Positions 1 to 8,118 of a DNA stretch of 42,623 nt are shown one piece after another. The translations under genes and the position numbers were made by a program. Location of the stretch: NCBI GenBank assembly GCA_030668485.1, contig DAOUTW010000037.1, positions 1 to 42,623 of the forward strand. Direction: 5' to 3'. The notes below the pieces were generated by a model. The model saw only the letters and a list, made by a program, of their open reading frames with translations. It did not search any database and had not been told where the DNA came from. The DNA is from Candidatus Zixiibacteriota bacterium. GTDB taxonomy: Bacteria > Zixibacteria > MSB-5A5 > GN15 > JAAZOE01. The first letter of the stretch is position 1. The number at the start of each line of letters is the position of its first letter.

Positions 1-1
1 A

Positions 2-106
2 AGCTACTTCAGTCGTCTGAAAATGCGTTATCGTCAACACCGGGGTCTTCATCGGAGGATGAGAGATAATTACTTCCTCTGGTACTTCCATTTATGTAAA
101 AAATGA
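2..106 (+). pseudogene. C-terminal tail of a possible DDE transposase (partial, runs off the left edge)
   Basis: Frame 2 is open from the window edge to TGA at 104-106 and gives 34 residues rich in Arg, Tyr and Trp, including RYRQHRGL and NYFLWYFHL. The mix of basic and aromatic residues around an HRG core recalls the end of DDE transposases, where a similar stretch precedes the terminal helix. Frame 1 also gives a short open tail ending at 69 with a Ser/Glu-rich composition, so the reading frame is not certain. Nothing upstream is visible, so a complete gene and a remnant cannot be told apart. Confidence 0.25.
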
Positions 107-228
107 CCCCTTTACCAACACTTTTTGGTCATTATGCCCGCAATGACCATATCTCGATATTGAAAAATAGTCAATCATATTATTCTGAACAGCCCACCCC
201 CATATTTCTAATTAGATCTCTGCCTCGG

Positions 229-281
229 GTCATTGCGAGGAACGAGTGACGCCATAGGCGGAGCGAGTGACGAAGCAATCT
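229..281. repeat. Dispersed intergenic repeat with ATTGC/GCAAT ends
   Basis: The block begins GTCATTGCGAGGAACGAGTG and ends with CGAAGCAATC. ATTGC and GCAAT are reverse complements at the two ends, and CGAGTGACG occurs twice inside. Sequences of this form (CATTGCGAGG...GAAGCAATC) recur in intergenic DNA of many unrelated bacteria. It lies in the gene-poor left end of the window, downstream of the minus-strand clan CD gene. No function is visible. Confidence 0.5.
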
Positions 282-320
282 ATAGATAGATTCATGATGT
301 GAGTCGAATTATGTTTCGTG

Positions 321-378
321 GCTGGCGGACGTCCTCGTCTGCCAGCGGGGTAGTTGGTGCACGGGGACGTACACCAAC
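321..378. repeat. Two adjacent hairpins downstream of the clan CD/fascin gene
   Basis: Stem 1 pairs GCTGGCGGACG (321-331) with CGTCTGCCAGC (336-346) across a four-base loop. Stem 2 pairs GTTGGTG (353-359) with CACCAAC (372-378), with an inner ACG/CGT pair. Neither is followed by a clear T-run on the minus strand, so intrinsic termination is not proven. The first stem has the same GGCnGAC...GTCTGCC plan as the hairpins at the right end of the window. The remaining bases of 107-402 show nothing else. Confidence 0.45.
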
Positions 379-402
379 TACAAAACCGGTTCATGGTTAC
401 AC

Positions 403-2049
403 CTAAACCTCGACTATTTTGAAGCTTTCTTTGGCCCCCATCGAAGCACTCTTAGCGATCAACGGTTTGGCTCCGTCAGCCCTGACGTATTTGTTGTTAT
501 AGGCCTTAAAGCCAATTTTCCCTCCGCTCTTTTTTACGATTCTGAAGGTCTCCCAACCACGAATCCAATTGCGGTTAGCCATTAGCTTTTTCTTTCCTGC
601 ATCTTCGGCACAGACATATTGCTTGTTACAGGCTTGCAGGGCAACCTTCCCACCACCGAGGTCGGTCAAGATAAATGTCTCCCAGCTTTTAAGCACGGCA
701 CGATTGGCGATCAATCTGTCTCCGCCGCCGTTCACGGCACAAACATATTTGCCACTGCTGGCCTTAAGGCCGACCTTCTTCAGGTTGATGAGTTCGAACG
801 TTTCCCAACTTCGAAGCCAGTCGCGATTGGCCATCAAGTGTGATTTTCCGCTATTTTCAGCGCATACATACTGGCCATTGCAGGCTTGTAAGCCAATTCG
901 ATTGCCTACTACTTTTTTCAGCCTGAAAGTCTCCCAGCTGCGGATCCAGTCACGATTGGCGCGCAGTTCCCTCCCGCCGCCGCCTTCGGCGCAGACGTAT
1001 TTGCCGTTGGGCGCCTGGAGAGCCACCTTACCCTGACCCAGATCTACAAGATTGAATGTTTCCCAACTGCGGATCCAAGTGCGGTTGGCGATAAGATCTT
1101 TCCCGCCGCCATCGATTGCGCAAACGAAACGGTCGTTGCAGGCGCGAAGGCCAATCGGGCGGGCAATCCGGAAGGGACCCCGATCACCCGAAATACCATG
1201 ATCGCCGATATTGGGATACTTATCTCGTTCACAGGTCTGCAGGGCATTTCCCATATGAGAAGACGTTTTTAGTATTTTGGTCCAGAAGCATTTGCAGACT
1301 TCCTCGGAAGCACCGATAAGAAGATTGACGATTCCGCCAATGAAGGTGCGGGCGCCCGAGTGCATAACGGCAGGTTGGAGCGGATTATTGAACACCTGGC
1401 AGGAATTGAAGTATACTACAGCCGGGGAAACCGGCCTGCCGGACTGGCTTAGGAACCACGCGGAACGCAAACGCCCGTCATGAAGAATAATTTCGTTCGG
1501 ATTTCCATGACCAATGTTCACGAAACCCTTTAATCCGGAAGCTAGATATTGCCTGTAATTGGCCACAGTGGCGTCGGCGCCAAGCAGCATCTTGGACTTT
1601 AGGCCGGCTCTGGTTGCTAACTCATGGAGTTTTTGGACAGCCTGCTTGGCGGTAGGGATTTCGGGGCAGGGAGTAGCCGCAACAAAATCATACACAGCGT
1701 ACTCCCCTGTTGAGGCCCCCTCTATACCATCATCTTCATCATCATAATCGTCAATGTCGTCGTAGTCTTCCTTGATGGCTTTGACGTTGTAATCACCATT
1801 GACATCGATTCTGACGACTTCAGCTGTGTACGTATCCTTTCTGAGCATATAAGCCAACAAGTATTCCGGCGTTTGGTTTCCTTTACGCTTGACTTTGACT
1901 TTGACACTGTGGTACTCGGCCTTGGCGGCTGGTAGAACCTGGTTTCGGATTGTATCAATGATCTTTTTTTCATCATCCGAATCATAGGTTTTCTGCTTTC
2001 TACCTGAAGCGAATACCTTAATTTCAATGTTCTTGTTAGGATTTGGCAT
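403..2049 (-). CDS. Clan CD (caspase/gingipain-like) protein with six fascin-like beta-trefoil repeats
   Basis: The protein has 548 residues. After a charged N-terminus and an acidic Asp-rich stretch (about 94-108) comes a domain with FVNIGHGNPNE (His181) and AVVYFNSCQVF (Cys217). The spacing and the hydrophobic strands before each residue fit the His/Cys dyad of clan CD peptidases (C14/C25/CHAT). Residues 299-548 are six repeats of about 42 residues, each with a pattern like G(L/F)(Q/K)A.N..YVCA...G...L.ANR..I.SWETF. This is the fascin-type beta-trefoil unit, so six units would make two trefoils, probably binding actin-like polymers or glycans. No signal peptide is evident. The start is set by AAGGAGGT seven bases upstream. 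The gene is monocistronic between two repeat-bearing spacers. The peptidase call is a motif inference; the repeats are clear. Confidence 0.8.
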   Translation of the reverse strand: MPNPNKNIEIKVFASGRKQKTYDSDDEKKIIDTIRNQVLPAAKAEYHSVKVKVKRKGNQTPEYLLAYMLRKDTYTAEVVRIDVNGDYNVKAIKEDYDDIDDYDDEDDGIEGASTGEYAVYDFVAATPCPEIPTAKQAVQKLHELATRAGLKSKMLLGADATVANYRQYLASGLKGFVNIGHGNPNEIILHDGRLRSAWFLSQSGRPVSPAVVYFNSCQVFNNPLQPAVMHSGARTFIGGIVNLLIGASEEVCKCFWTKILKTSSHMGNALQTCERDKYPNIGDHGISGDRGPFRIARPIGLRACNDRFVCAIDGGGKDLIANRTWIRSWETFNLVDLGQGKVALQAPNGKYVCAEGGGGRELRANRDWIRSWETFRLKKVVGNRIGLQACNGQYVCAENSGKSHLMANRDWLRSWETFELINLKKVGLKASSGKYVCAVNGGGDRLIANRAVLKSWETFILTDLGGGKVALQACNKQYVCAEDAGKKKLMANRNWIRGWETFRIVKKSGGKIGFKAYNNKYVRADGAKPLIAKSASMGAKESFKIVEV

Positions 2050-2848
2050 GGTCTAACCTCCTTCTTTACGACCTGGACCAGAGATCCGTTTCCTTTGCGG
2101 CATGAGTGGAATCTCAGGACAGGCCTATGATTATATGGTTTCGTCTCCTATTCTGAGCCCGATTCGCCCAACAATAATGGCTTTTTCCTAAATTTGTTGA
2201 TTGGTGCTTTACCGGATGCTATACGTATAACCAGACAATTATATGTAAAAACGGCTTCGAACACAACAGAATAATGCTGCGTCTCGAATTCAAACTGCTG
2301 ACCCCGGGCCAGCGCCACCAAAATCGACAGTAAATCAATGTAGATCCCGGCGTCAAATCTATTAGTAGAGGCAATGAATAAGAAAGGAGACATGTGTCAT
2401 GCAAAACAGTTCACTCATACAAAGACAATTCAACAGTAACCGAAAAGATATATGTGGTCGCAAAAATAATATCAATTCGCATCAGCAGATGCCAACCCGT
2501 CCGCGCGACAGCCAAAAAGCGGCCCCTGCCGCAAAAAACTTAAAAAATGAGGGACCAAAGCCAAATCTCTTGTAAAGCATACTATGACAGACTGTTGGGG
2601 GAACCCAAAAAGACGGAGGTGTATGTAAAAAGTGTATGTACGATTTCGAAAACGCACTGGGTCCGATATGGACAGAGGCTTTACACCTAACCGACCCACA
2701 GTCCACCAGGGCGGATGCGCCCCCGACGGATAAGGCCCCCTGCGGGTATGGCTCACCCAAAAATAGTTGACATAATTTCTCCTTTGGCTATATTGAGGTA
2801 TATATTATCCATATTTTCCTTCAGGTTTCCCTGGGGAGGGCAATTGGA
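2050..2848. other. Gene-free spacer between the clan CD gene and the beta-helix gene
   Basis: Apart from the composite repeat and a palindrome-rich stretch at about 2695-2760 (GGGCGGATGCGCCCCC, and CCCGCAGGGGGCC on the other strand), there is no credible gene. Short frames lack start signals and look like translated repeat. A TATAAT on the minus strand at 2135-2130 could be the -10 element of the clan CD gene, but no -35 element is convincing. Confidence 0.5.
2503..2570 (-). repeat. Composite dispersed repeat, copy 1 (ends in the GGCTGTCGC hairpin unit)
   Basis: Read on the minus strand, this block runs from TTTGGCTTTGGTCCCTCATT through GCGGCAGGGGCCGC to TTTTTGGCTGTCGC. A closely matching block lies on the plus strand at 41303-41367. 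A weaker match continues outward in the GTATGTAAAAAGTGTATGT stretch (2620-2640) and the counterpart near 41230-41255. GCGGC/GCCGC forms a hairpin. Open frames on the minus strand here translate the repeat and are not believed to be genes. Confidence 0.6.
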
Positions 2849-4054
2849 ATGCGGACTTTGTATTTTCTGAGCCTGTTATTATTGCTACCCGCACTTGCAC
2901 CGGCTACCATCATTCATGTCCCAAGCGATTCGGCCACTATCCAGGCCGGCATCAACGGCGCTATAAATGGTGACACGGTCCTGGTCGCGGCAGGAACCTA
3001 CACCGGCGACGGCAACCGCGACATCCGATACGACGGCAAGGCCATCCTGGTTACCTCCGAGGCCGGCGCCGAATCGACCATTATTGATCTTCAGAAAATC
3101 CCCGGCTACCGGGCTTTTGTCATTGAATACTATGAGGACACAACCTCGATTCTCGACGGTTTTACCATCAAGGACAACGCCATCGATGGTTTTGGCGGCG
3201 TGGGTGGCGGCATCCTCTGCAAAGCCTCCCCCACCATCCGCAATTGTATCTTTACCGGATGCGTAGCCTGTGATGGGAGCGCCATTTGTGTCACGTCAAA
3301 CGGTACGCCTACCATTACCAATTGCACCTTCACCGGCAATCAAAGTGTCAGCGGAACTATTACCTTCTGGGGATCATATGGGACAATCATCAACTGCTCA
3401 TTCACCGATAATCATGGTAACCTGGGACATGTTCACTGCAGCGGCGATGTTGGGTACGGCGACTTTGTCGTCAAAAATTGCACCTTCGCCAATAATGGAC
3501 CCGGCGGATATTGCGGTGGTATCTATATGAGGAAATTTGCGTCTCTTTATGTCGAGAATTGTCTTTTCGCCTTCGGAACGGCATTAAGCGGTATATACTG
3601 TGAGGTTGAAAGCGGTGATATAGAAATCGTTGGTACCGATATTTATATCGCGCCCGGTTACAACAATTGGGACGGATGTATTGCGGAGTATGAAGGCATC
3701 AATGGTAACTTCAGCGCCGACCCTCTGTTTTGCGATGCCTCTAACGGCGATTATACCCTCAGCGCCCTCTCGCCCTGCACCCCGGCTCATAATTCGTCAG
3801 GAGAATATATTGGCGCCTGGCAGGTCGAGTGCGGCATTGTGTGCGGGGATGCCAATGGTGATTCGGGGACAAACGTCGCCGACGCTGTGTTCATGATTAA
3901 TTTTATTTTCAAGAATGGTCCCGAACCGGGACCGATTTGTTCCATGGATGCCAATGGCGACAGCAGCTCAAACGTTGGTGACGCTGTCTATATGATCAAT
4001 TATGTTTTCAACGGTGGTCCTCCGCCGCAAGCCGACTGTTGCCCGGGGTATTAA
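2849..4054 (+). CDS. Secreted right-handed beta-helix protein with C-terminal dockerin-like module
   Basis: The protein has 401 residues. Residues 1-19 are a signal peptide (hydrophobic Leu run ending ALAPA). The mature part starts IIHVPSDSATIQAGI, the entry motif of parallel beta-helix proteins, and continues with coil repeats of the type PTIRNCIFTG, PTITNCTFTG, TIINCSFTDN, VVKNCTFANN and YVENCLFAFG. Residues about 331-401 are two EF-hand-like units (DANGDSGTNVADAVFMINF and DANGDSSSNVGDAVYMINY), ending DCCPGY. The fold suggests carbohydrate or surface binding, but no pectate-lyase active site was recognised. GGGGAGGG upstream supports the start. It converges with the IPTL-CTERM-like gene. 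Confidence 0.85.
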   Translation: MRTLYFLSLLLLLPALAPATIIHVPSDSATIQAGINGAINGDTVLVAAGTYTGDGNRDIRYDGKAILVTSEAGAESTIIDLQKIPGYRAFVIEYYEDTTSILDGFTIKDNAIDGFGGVGGGILCKASPTIRNCIFTGCVACDGSAICVTSNGTPTITNCTFTGNQSVSGTITFWGSYGTIINCSFTDNHGNLGHVHCSGDVGYGDFVVKNCTFANNGPGGYCGGIYMRKFASLYVENCLFAFGTALSGIYCEVESGDIEIVGTDIYIAPGYNNWDGCIAEYEGINGNFSADPLFCDASNGDYTLSALSPCTPAHNSSGEYIGAWQVECGIVCGDANGDSGTNVADAVFMINFIFKNGPEPGPICSMDANGDSSSNVGDAVYMINYVFNGGPPPQADCCPGY

Positions 4055-4083
4055 CGCCTTTACATCATCATACGCTGCTCATG

Positions 4084-4200
4084 CAATTCCCCGATCCGAC
4101 CCGCTTCCTTTGCATAGCGAACAGGTCAGGTCTATGTGGGACCGGACGACATAGGCAGGATATCCCTCGAAAGACTCGGGCCTGCGGCACGGATCCTGCC
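4084..4200. other. Structured convergent spacer
   Basis: Two inverted repeats lie between the convergent genes. CTATGT pairs with ACATAG around a GGGACCGGACG loop (about 4132-4154), and GGCAGGAT (4154-4161) pairs with ATCCTGCC (4193-4200) around a smaller GC-rich hairpin. The region may act as a bidirectional transcription end or encode a small structured RNA. No T-run is present and no RNA family was recognised. Confidence 0.3.
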
Positions 4201-4228
4201 ATACGACTAATGATTTTCCGGGGCTTGT

Positions 4229-4975
4229 TTAGGCTGTAACGTTGCGCCGGCGTCTGAAGATTATATATCCCGCCGATACAATGATTAGTATTGTCAGGAT
4301 GATAATTCCCCAGGTAGTCAGCGATGGGATCAGACCGGGAAGCATGGGCAGTTCATGTCTATGCCGTGCATAACCGATTTCCGCTCCTGAATTATCGTAA
4401 AGAGCGACTTTCCTCGGGTCCTCGTATGTGTGTCCATACGGAGGCAGGAATCTACCGGTCGCCATGGGATTCCAGCCTGGGTCGGCAAAACATCCCTCCT
4501 GCAACTCCATTTGAGCGGATCCCCGGATGGTATCCATCGGATAAGCCATGGTCGTTGTGATTACGTAATGGATTTCAAATGTGCCAGTCGCCATTTCGCA
4601 AGTAGTATCACAGGGCTCGATGATGCCTATTGATGCTGGCGCATCGGCATCAAGAGATATTGAAAACGAACCTCCCAGGGAAGGACTGACACCATCGGCC
4701 GAGATGTCAAGTATTTCAGTATGCACTTCTTCGCCAACAATATCATATGATCCCCGCCATATTACTACCGGACCGGTCGCCTCAAGTGTTTCTGCCAGCA
4801 AAGTGGTATCGGGCGGCAAATAAAGCTCTATCGCATACATGCTATATGGTATTGTATCATACCCCACTTCATCAGGCCATCCATCGCATCCAGCCTGCAA
4901 CTCTCCTGGCCAGAAAGCAAGGCACACAAATGTGATGGCCGCGATGAAGACCGGTGCATAGCGCAATTTCATCAT
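4229..4975 (-). CDS. Secreted protein with IPTL-CTERM-like sorting tail
   Basis: The protein has 248 residues from the chosen ATG at 4975, preceded by AAAGGATG. A longer frame from 5035 has no ribosome site and adds charged residues before the signal peptide. Residues 1-28 form a signal peptide (hydrophobic FIAAITFVCLAFWPG, ending LQA). The middle is a beta-rich region without a recognised domain. The C-terminus reads IPSLTTWGIIILTILIIV followed by FRRRR, which matches the plan of IPTL-CTERM tails: a PxLxxWG motif, a transmembrane helix and an Arg cluster. The protein is probably held in the membrane and processed or sorted at this tail. Its function is unknown. Confidence 0.7.
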   Translation of the reverse strand: MMKLRYAPVFIAAITFVCLAFWPGELQAGCDGWPDEVGYDTIPYSMYAIELYLPPDTTLLAETLEATGPVVIWRGSYDIVGEEVHTEILDISADGVSPSLGGSFSISLDADAPASIGIIEPCDTTCEMATGTFEIHYVITTTMAYPMDTIRGSAQMELQEGCFADPGWNPMATGRFLPPYGHTYEDPRKVALYDNSGAEIGYARHRHELPMLPGLIPSLTTWGIIILTILIIVSAGYIIFRRRRNVTA

Positions 4976-5252
4976 AACATCATCCTTTCGTTGTTTGCGC
5001 CGCAGGAGCGTATAAGGCGATAAGACCCACATCAATGATGTGATTGCGATAATGTAAAGTGGGTTTAGATATTACTCCTGCAATTGAGTATAATATAGGT
5101 TTATGTATAATTACGTCAAGAACTATTTTAAGTAAAAGACCGAAGTTTGTCCCCTAATATGGAGGTAAATGAAGATTTCCGTCGCACACAACCCTAATGC
5201 CGGGGCAGACCTTTCATTCCTCAGGACACCCCAAAAGCCGTTTTGCGGTTGC
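4976..5252. other. AT-rich spacer upstream of the IPTL-CTERM-like gene
   Basis: This spacer between two minus-strand genes should carry the promoter of the IPTL-CTERM-like gene. CATCAATGATG (about 5030-5040) is a small palindrome. GGAGGTAA followed by ATG at 5169 on the plus strand opens a frame that soon runs antisense into the SDR gene; it was not accepted as a gene. No RNA gene was seen. Confidence 0.35.
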
Positions 5253-6002
5253 TTAGATCATCTGCGTGCCGCCGCTGACTGGCAAATATGCGCCGGTAAC
5301 AAATCCTGCCTCATCCGAGACCATCATCAGCACCGCTCCCGCGACATCTTCAGGCAGACCAACTCGCTTCAACGGCGTCGCCTCGGCAGCAGCGGCGAAA
5401 CGTTCAGGAGGCAGCCATGAGGTGGCATCGGTCACGGTCAGTCCCGGCGCAACGGTGTTGACTCTGATCCCGATCGGGCCAAGCTCCAGGGCGAGCGATT
5501 TCATGAGGCCGTCGACGCCGGATTTGACTGTCGTATGAGCGCTGAAACCATACGCCGCATAACGCGACAGACCGCTGGATATCCCGACAATGCATCCCGA
5601 TTTACGTTCCATCATCGACGGGAGAACCGCCTTGAGAGGATAGAAGAAACATTGCAGTTCACCCATAACTTTGCCTTCGAATTCGTCATAGGAAAGTTCA
5701 GCGAACGACTTAAACGGCACACTCATCCCGGCATTGAGGATAAGAATATCGACCGGCCCAAATTCCTCAGCCGCCTTTTTGACCATCGCATCGACCTGTC
5801 CCTTATTCCGCCCATCGGCCTGAATTGCGATCGCTTTGCCGCCGTCATCGGCGATTGCCTTGACGACTTCGTCGGCCGCTTTCTGATTTTGGTTATAATT
5901 GACAATCACGGAGGCTCCATGTTTGGCCAGCAGCTTTGCTGTCGCCGCCCCTATCCCTCGGCTCGCTCCGGTCACCAACGCCACTTTTCCGGCTATACTC
6001 AT
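5253..6002 (-). CDS. SDR family NAD(P)-dependent oxidoreductase, catalytic Tyr replaced by His
   Basis: The protein has 249 residues, the usual length for a classical short-chain dehydrogenase/reductase of the FabG type. The cofactor motif TGASRGIG is at 11-18, NAG at about 90-92, Ser143 in ISSG, and a PG..VT.A segment follows. The active-site YxxxK reads HTTVK (His156, Lys160): the codon at the Tyr position is CAT. Tyr148 and Tyr151 lie just upstream and might substitute, or the enzyme may have altered chemistry. AAAGGG upstream supports the start. No linked biosynthetic partner indicates a substrate. The family call is secure, the activity is not. Confidence 0.9.
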   Translation of the reverse strand: MSIAGKVALVTGASRGIGAATAKLLAKHGASVIVNYNQNQKAADEVVKAIADDGGKAIAIQADGRNKGQVDAMVKKAAEEFGPVDILILNAGMSVPFKSFAELSYDEFEGKVMGELQCFFYPLKAVLPSMMERKSGCIVGISSGLSRYAAYGFSAHTTVKSGVDGLMKSLALELGPIGIRVNTVAPGLTVTDATSWLPPERFAAAAEATPLKRVGLPEDVAGAVLMMVSDEAGFVTGAYLPVSGGTQMI

Positions 6003-6081
6003 TGCTCTACCCTTTCCAGAAAATTATGTAGAATGTTTCTCAGAAGTTACTTCTTGAGTTGCCGATTGGCATCAAAAACTT

Positions 6082-6098
6082 CCGCCTGCCACAGGCGG
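6082..6098. repeat. Short GC-rich hairpin upstream of pckA
   Basis: CCGCCTG (6082-6088) pairs with CAGGCGG (6092-6098) across a three-base loop. It lies between the divergent SDR and pckA genes, upstream of the inferred pckA promoter. It could be a small dispersed hairpin. There is no T-run. Confidence 0.35.
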
Positions 6099-6160
6099 GC
6101 GGTCAGCGTTACTGGCTCTGCCAAAAATAACGGTTAGCGATAGATGTATTTGTTGAATAT

Positions 6161-6190
6161 TTGCCCCCTTCCACCGATATACTGTATAAT
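6161..6190 (+). promoter_or_regulatory. Candidate sigma-70 promoter of pckA
   Basis: TTGCCC (6161-6166) and a perfect TATAAT (6185-6190) are separated by 18 bases. This predicts a transcript start near 6197 and an 85-base leader. An overlapping TTGAAT/TATACT pair is a weaker alternative. Confidence 0.5.
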
Positions 6191-6281
6191 CAAATGTATC
6201 TGTGGGCTTGCCGGACAGATAATTTAGAAGCGAAAATTAAAACCCGGATAAGAATATAGAAATAAATGGAGGATTGATTGG

Positions 6282-7895
6282 ATGCGGATAATTTCTGAGG
6301 GAAGCAGCAAGACATTGCAGGAACTGGGACTGATAAACCTGGGTAAGGTTTACTGGAATGCCACCACTCCGGTCCTTTATGAGGAGGCGGTCAAAGGTCA
6401 CGAGGGGGTAGTTGGTCACCTCGGGCCGTTGGTGGTCCGGACCGGCAATCATACCGGTCGAAGTCCGTACGACCGTTTTATTGTCAAAGACTCAATCAGC
6501 GCCGATAAGATCAACTGGGGCGATGTCAATCGGCCGATTGAACCAGGAAAGTTTGAGAACATGCTTCGCCGTTTGCAGGCTTATCTGCAGGGCAAGGATA
6601 TTTTTATTCAGGACTGCCATGCCGGAGCCGATCCCGATTACCGCTTTCCAGTGCGAATTATAACCGAAACCGCTTGGCACAATTTGTTTGCCCGGAATAT
6701 GTTTCGGCAAATTCATGATCCCGGCGAAAGACAGCAGCATGTGCCCGAGTTCACGGTGATCAATGTACCCAATTTCAAGGCGATCCCGGAGGTCGACGGA
6801 ACCAATAGCGAGGCGTTTATCCTGCTCAGTTTCGAAAAAAAACTGGTGCTGATCGGCGGCACTCATTACGCCGGGGAAATTAAAAAATCGATCTTCACGA
6901 TTTTAAACTTCCTCCTCCCCTCAGATAACGTTCTGCCGATGCATTGCTCCGCCAATATCGGCGGTGATGGTGACGTTGCGATATTCTTCGGTCTCTCCGG
7001 AACCGGCAAGACGACCTTATCGGCTGACCCCGACCGGATGTTGATCGGAGACGACGAACATGCCTGGTCGGAAAATGGCGTATTCAATTTTGAGGGCGGC
7101 TGCTATGCCAAGGTAATCCGTCTCTCGGCTGAAAACGAACCCGATATTTATGAGACAACCCGCCGTTTCGGAACTATCCTGGAAAATGTCGGTATCGATA
7201 TCGACACCCGACGGGTCGATCTCGACGATAATTCTCTGACAGAAAATACTCGCGCCGCCTACCCGATCAGTCATATCAAAAACACTACCCGCGACGGCGT
7301 GGGCGGGCATCCGAAAAATATCATAATGCTTACCGCCGATGCCTTCGGCGTCCTGCCGCCGATCAGCAAGCTGACGGTGGAACAGGCCGGATACCAGTTT
7401 ATCTCCGGCTATACCGCCAAGGTTGCCGGAACCGAAGTCGGCATGGGCAACGAACCGAAAGCGACTTTCAGCACCTGTTTCGGGGCTCCCTTTATGGCTC
7501 TCCCTTCGACCGTTTACAGCCAACTGTTGCGTGCCAAGATCGAGAAGCACGGGGTCAACTGCTGGCTGATCAATACCGGATGGACCGGCGGGCCTTTCGG
7601 AGTCGGAAAACGGATGCCGCTTCCATTTACGCGCGCGATGATCAATGCGGCTCTGGCAGGGCAGCTTGATAATGTGGAATATGAAACCGACCCGATTTTC
7701 GGTCTTCATGTCCCGAAATCATGCCCCGAGGTGCCTCCGGAAGTGCTTCACCCGCGCAATACCTGGGACGATCCGGCCGCTTATGACAAAAAAGCCAGGG
7801 AGTTGGCGGTTCTGTTCCATGAGAACTTCCGCACCTTTGAAAAAGATGTTCCGGAAAATGTCAAAAATGCCGGGCCGGTAGCGGTGCCGGTGTAA
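6282..7895 (+). CDS. pckA: Phosphoenolpyruvate carboxykinase (ATP)
   Basis: The protein has 537 residues, the standard length for the ATP-dependent enzyme (EC 4.1.1.49), which converts oxaloacetate and ATP to PEP, CO2 and ADP in the cytoplasm. Diagnostic motifs are RTGNHTGRSPYDRF for the oxaloacetate site, the P-loop GLSGTGKTTLS, the metal-binding LIGDDEHAW and the TENTRAAYPI adenine-site segment. GGAGGA lies eight bases before ATG. It is monocistronic, with a good -10 element upstream and a hairpin downstream. The enzyme serves gluconeogenesis or, in some anaerobes, anaplerotic CO2 fixation. Confidence 0.97.
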   Translation: MRIISEGSSKTLQELGLINLGKVYWNATTPVLYEEAVKGHEGVVGHLGPLVVRTGNHTGRSPYDRFIVKDSISADKINWGDVNRPIEPGKFENMLRRLQAYLQGKDIFIQDCHAGADPDYRFPVRIITETAWHNLFARNMFRQIHDPGERQQHVPEFTVINVPNFKAIPEVDGTNSEAFILLSFEKKLVLIGGTHYAGEIKKSIFTILNFLLPSDNVLPMHCSANIGGDGDVAIFFGLSGTGKTTLSADPDRMLIGDDEHAWSENGVFNFEGGCYAKVIRLSAENEPDIYETTRRFGTILENVGIDIDTRRVDLDDNSLTENTRAAYPISHIKNTTRDGVGGHPKNIIMLTADAFGVLPPISKLTVEQAGYQFISGYTAKVAGTEVGMGNEPKATFSTCFGAPFMALPSTVYSQLLRAKIEKHGVNCWLINTGWTGGPFGVGKRMPLPFTRAMINAALAGQLDNVEYETDPIFGLHVPKSCPEVPPEVLHPRNTWDDPAAYDKKARELAVLFHENFRTFEKDVPENVKNAGPVAVPV

Positions 7896-7945
7896 CCAAC
7901 GCCAAATCGGTTAGTCGTATCTAATCGAAATAAGGCCAATGACAT

Positions 7946-7985
7946 ACGGTCGTCCTTGAACTCCAGGGACGACCGTTCTGTTCTT
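7946..7985 (+). terminator. Terminator-like hairpin after pckA
   Basis: ACGGTCGTCC (7946-7955) pairs with GGACGACCGT (7967-7976) across an 11-base loop and is followed by TCTGTTCTT. The T-run is interrupted, so efficiency is uncertain. The stem resembles the hairpin at 16992-17017. Confidence 0.6.
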
Positions 7986-8030
7986 GATTACCTCGATATT
8001 ATTGACGTATGGCATATTATTACTATTTTC

Positions 8031-8059
8031 TTGACAGCCACAGAAAATATAGCTACCAT
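8031..8059 (+). promoter_or_regulatory. Candidate sigma-70 promoter of the radical SAM peptide locus
   Basis: A perfect TTGACA (8031-8036) stands 17 bases before TACCAT (8054-8059). The predicted start near 8066 leaves a long leader that holds a 33-codon ORF and an intrinsic terminator before the precursor peptide gene. Confidence 0.5.
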
Positions 8060-8118
8060 ATTTATGCATCTTAAGCAGATCTTTCGAATGTCGTTGAAAA
8101 GTATCCTTTGGGGATCGG

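Noticed and set aside
569-1036. 155-codon plus-strand frame with internal repeats
   Set aside because: It is the antisense shadow of the fascin-like repeats; its periodicity comes from the real gene on the minus strand.
2148-2760. Four overlapping minus-strand frames of 60-95 codons in the spacer
   Set aside because: They translate the composite repeat and palindromes, have no ribosome sites and no plausible protein composition.
4100-4150. Possible SRP RNA core (CAGGTCAGGTC)
   Set aside because: The GGAAGGAAGCAGC tetraloop segment that must follow in SRP RNA is absent.
5169-5420. Plus-strand frame with a good GGAGGTAA ribosome site, 83 codons
   Set aside because: Two thirds run antisense through the SDR gene and the product has no recognisable features. 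The ribosome site is notable but may be chance.
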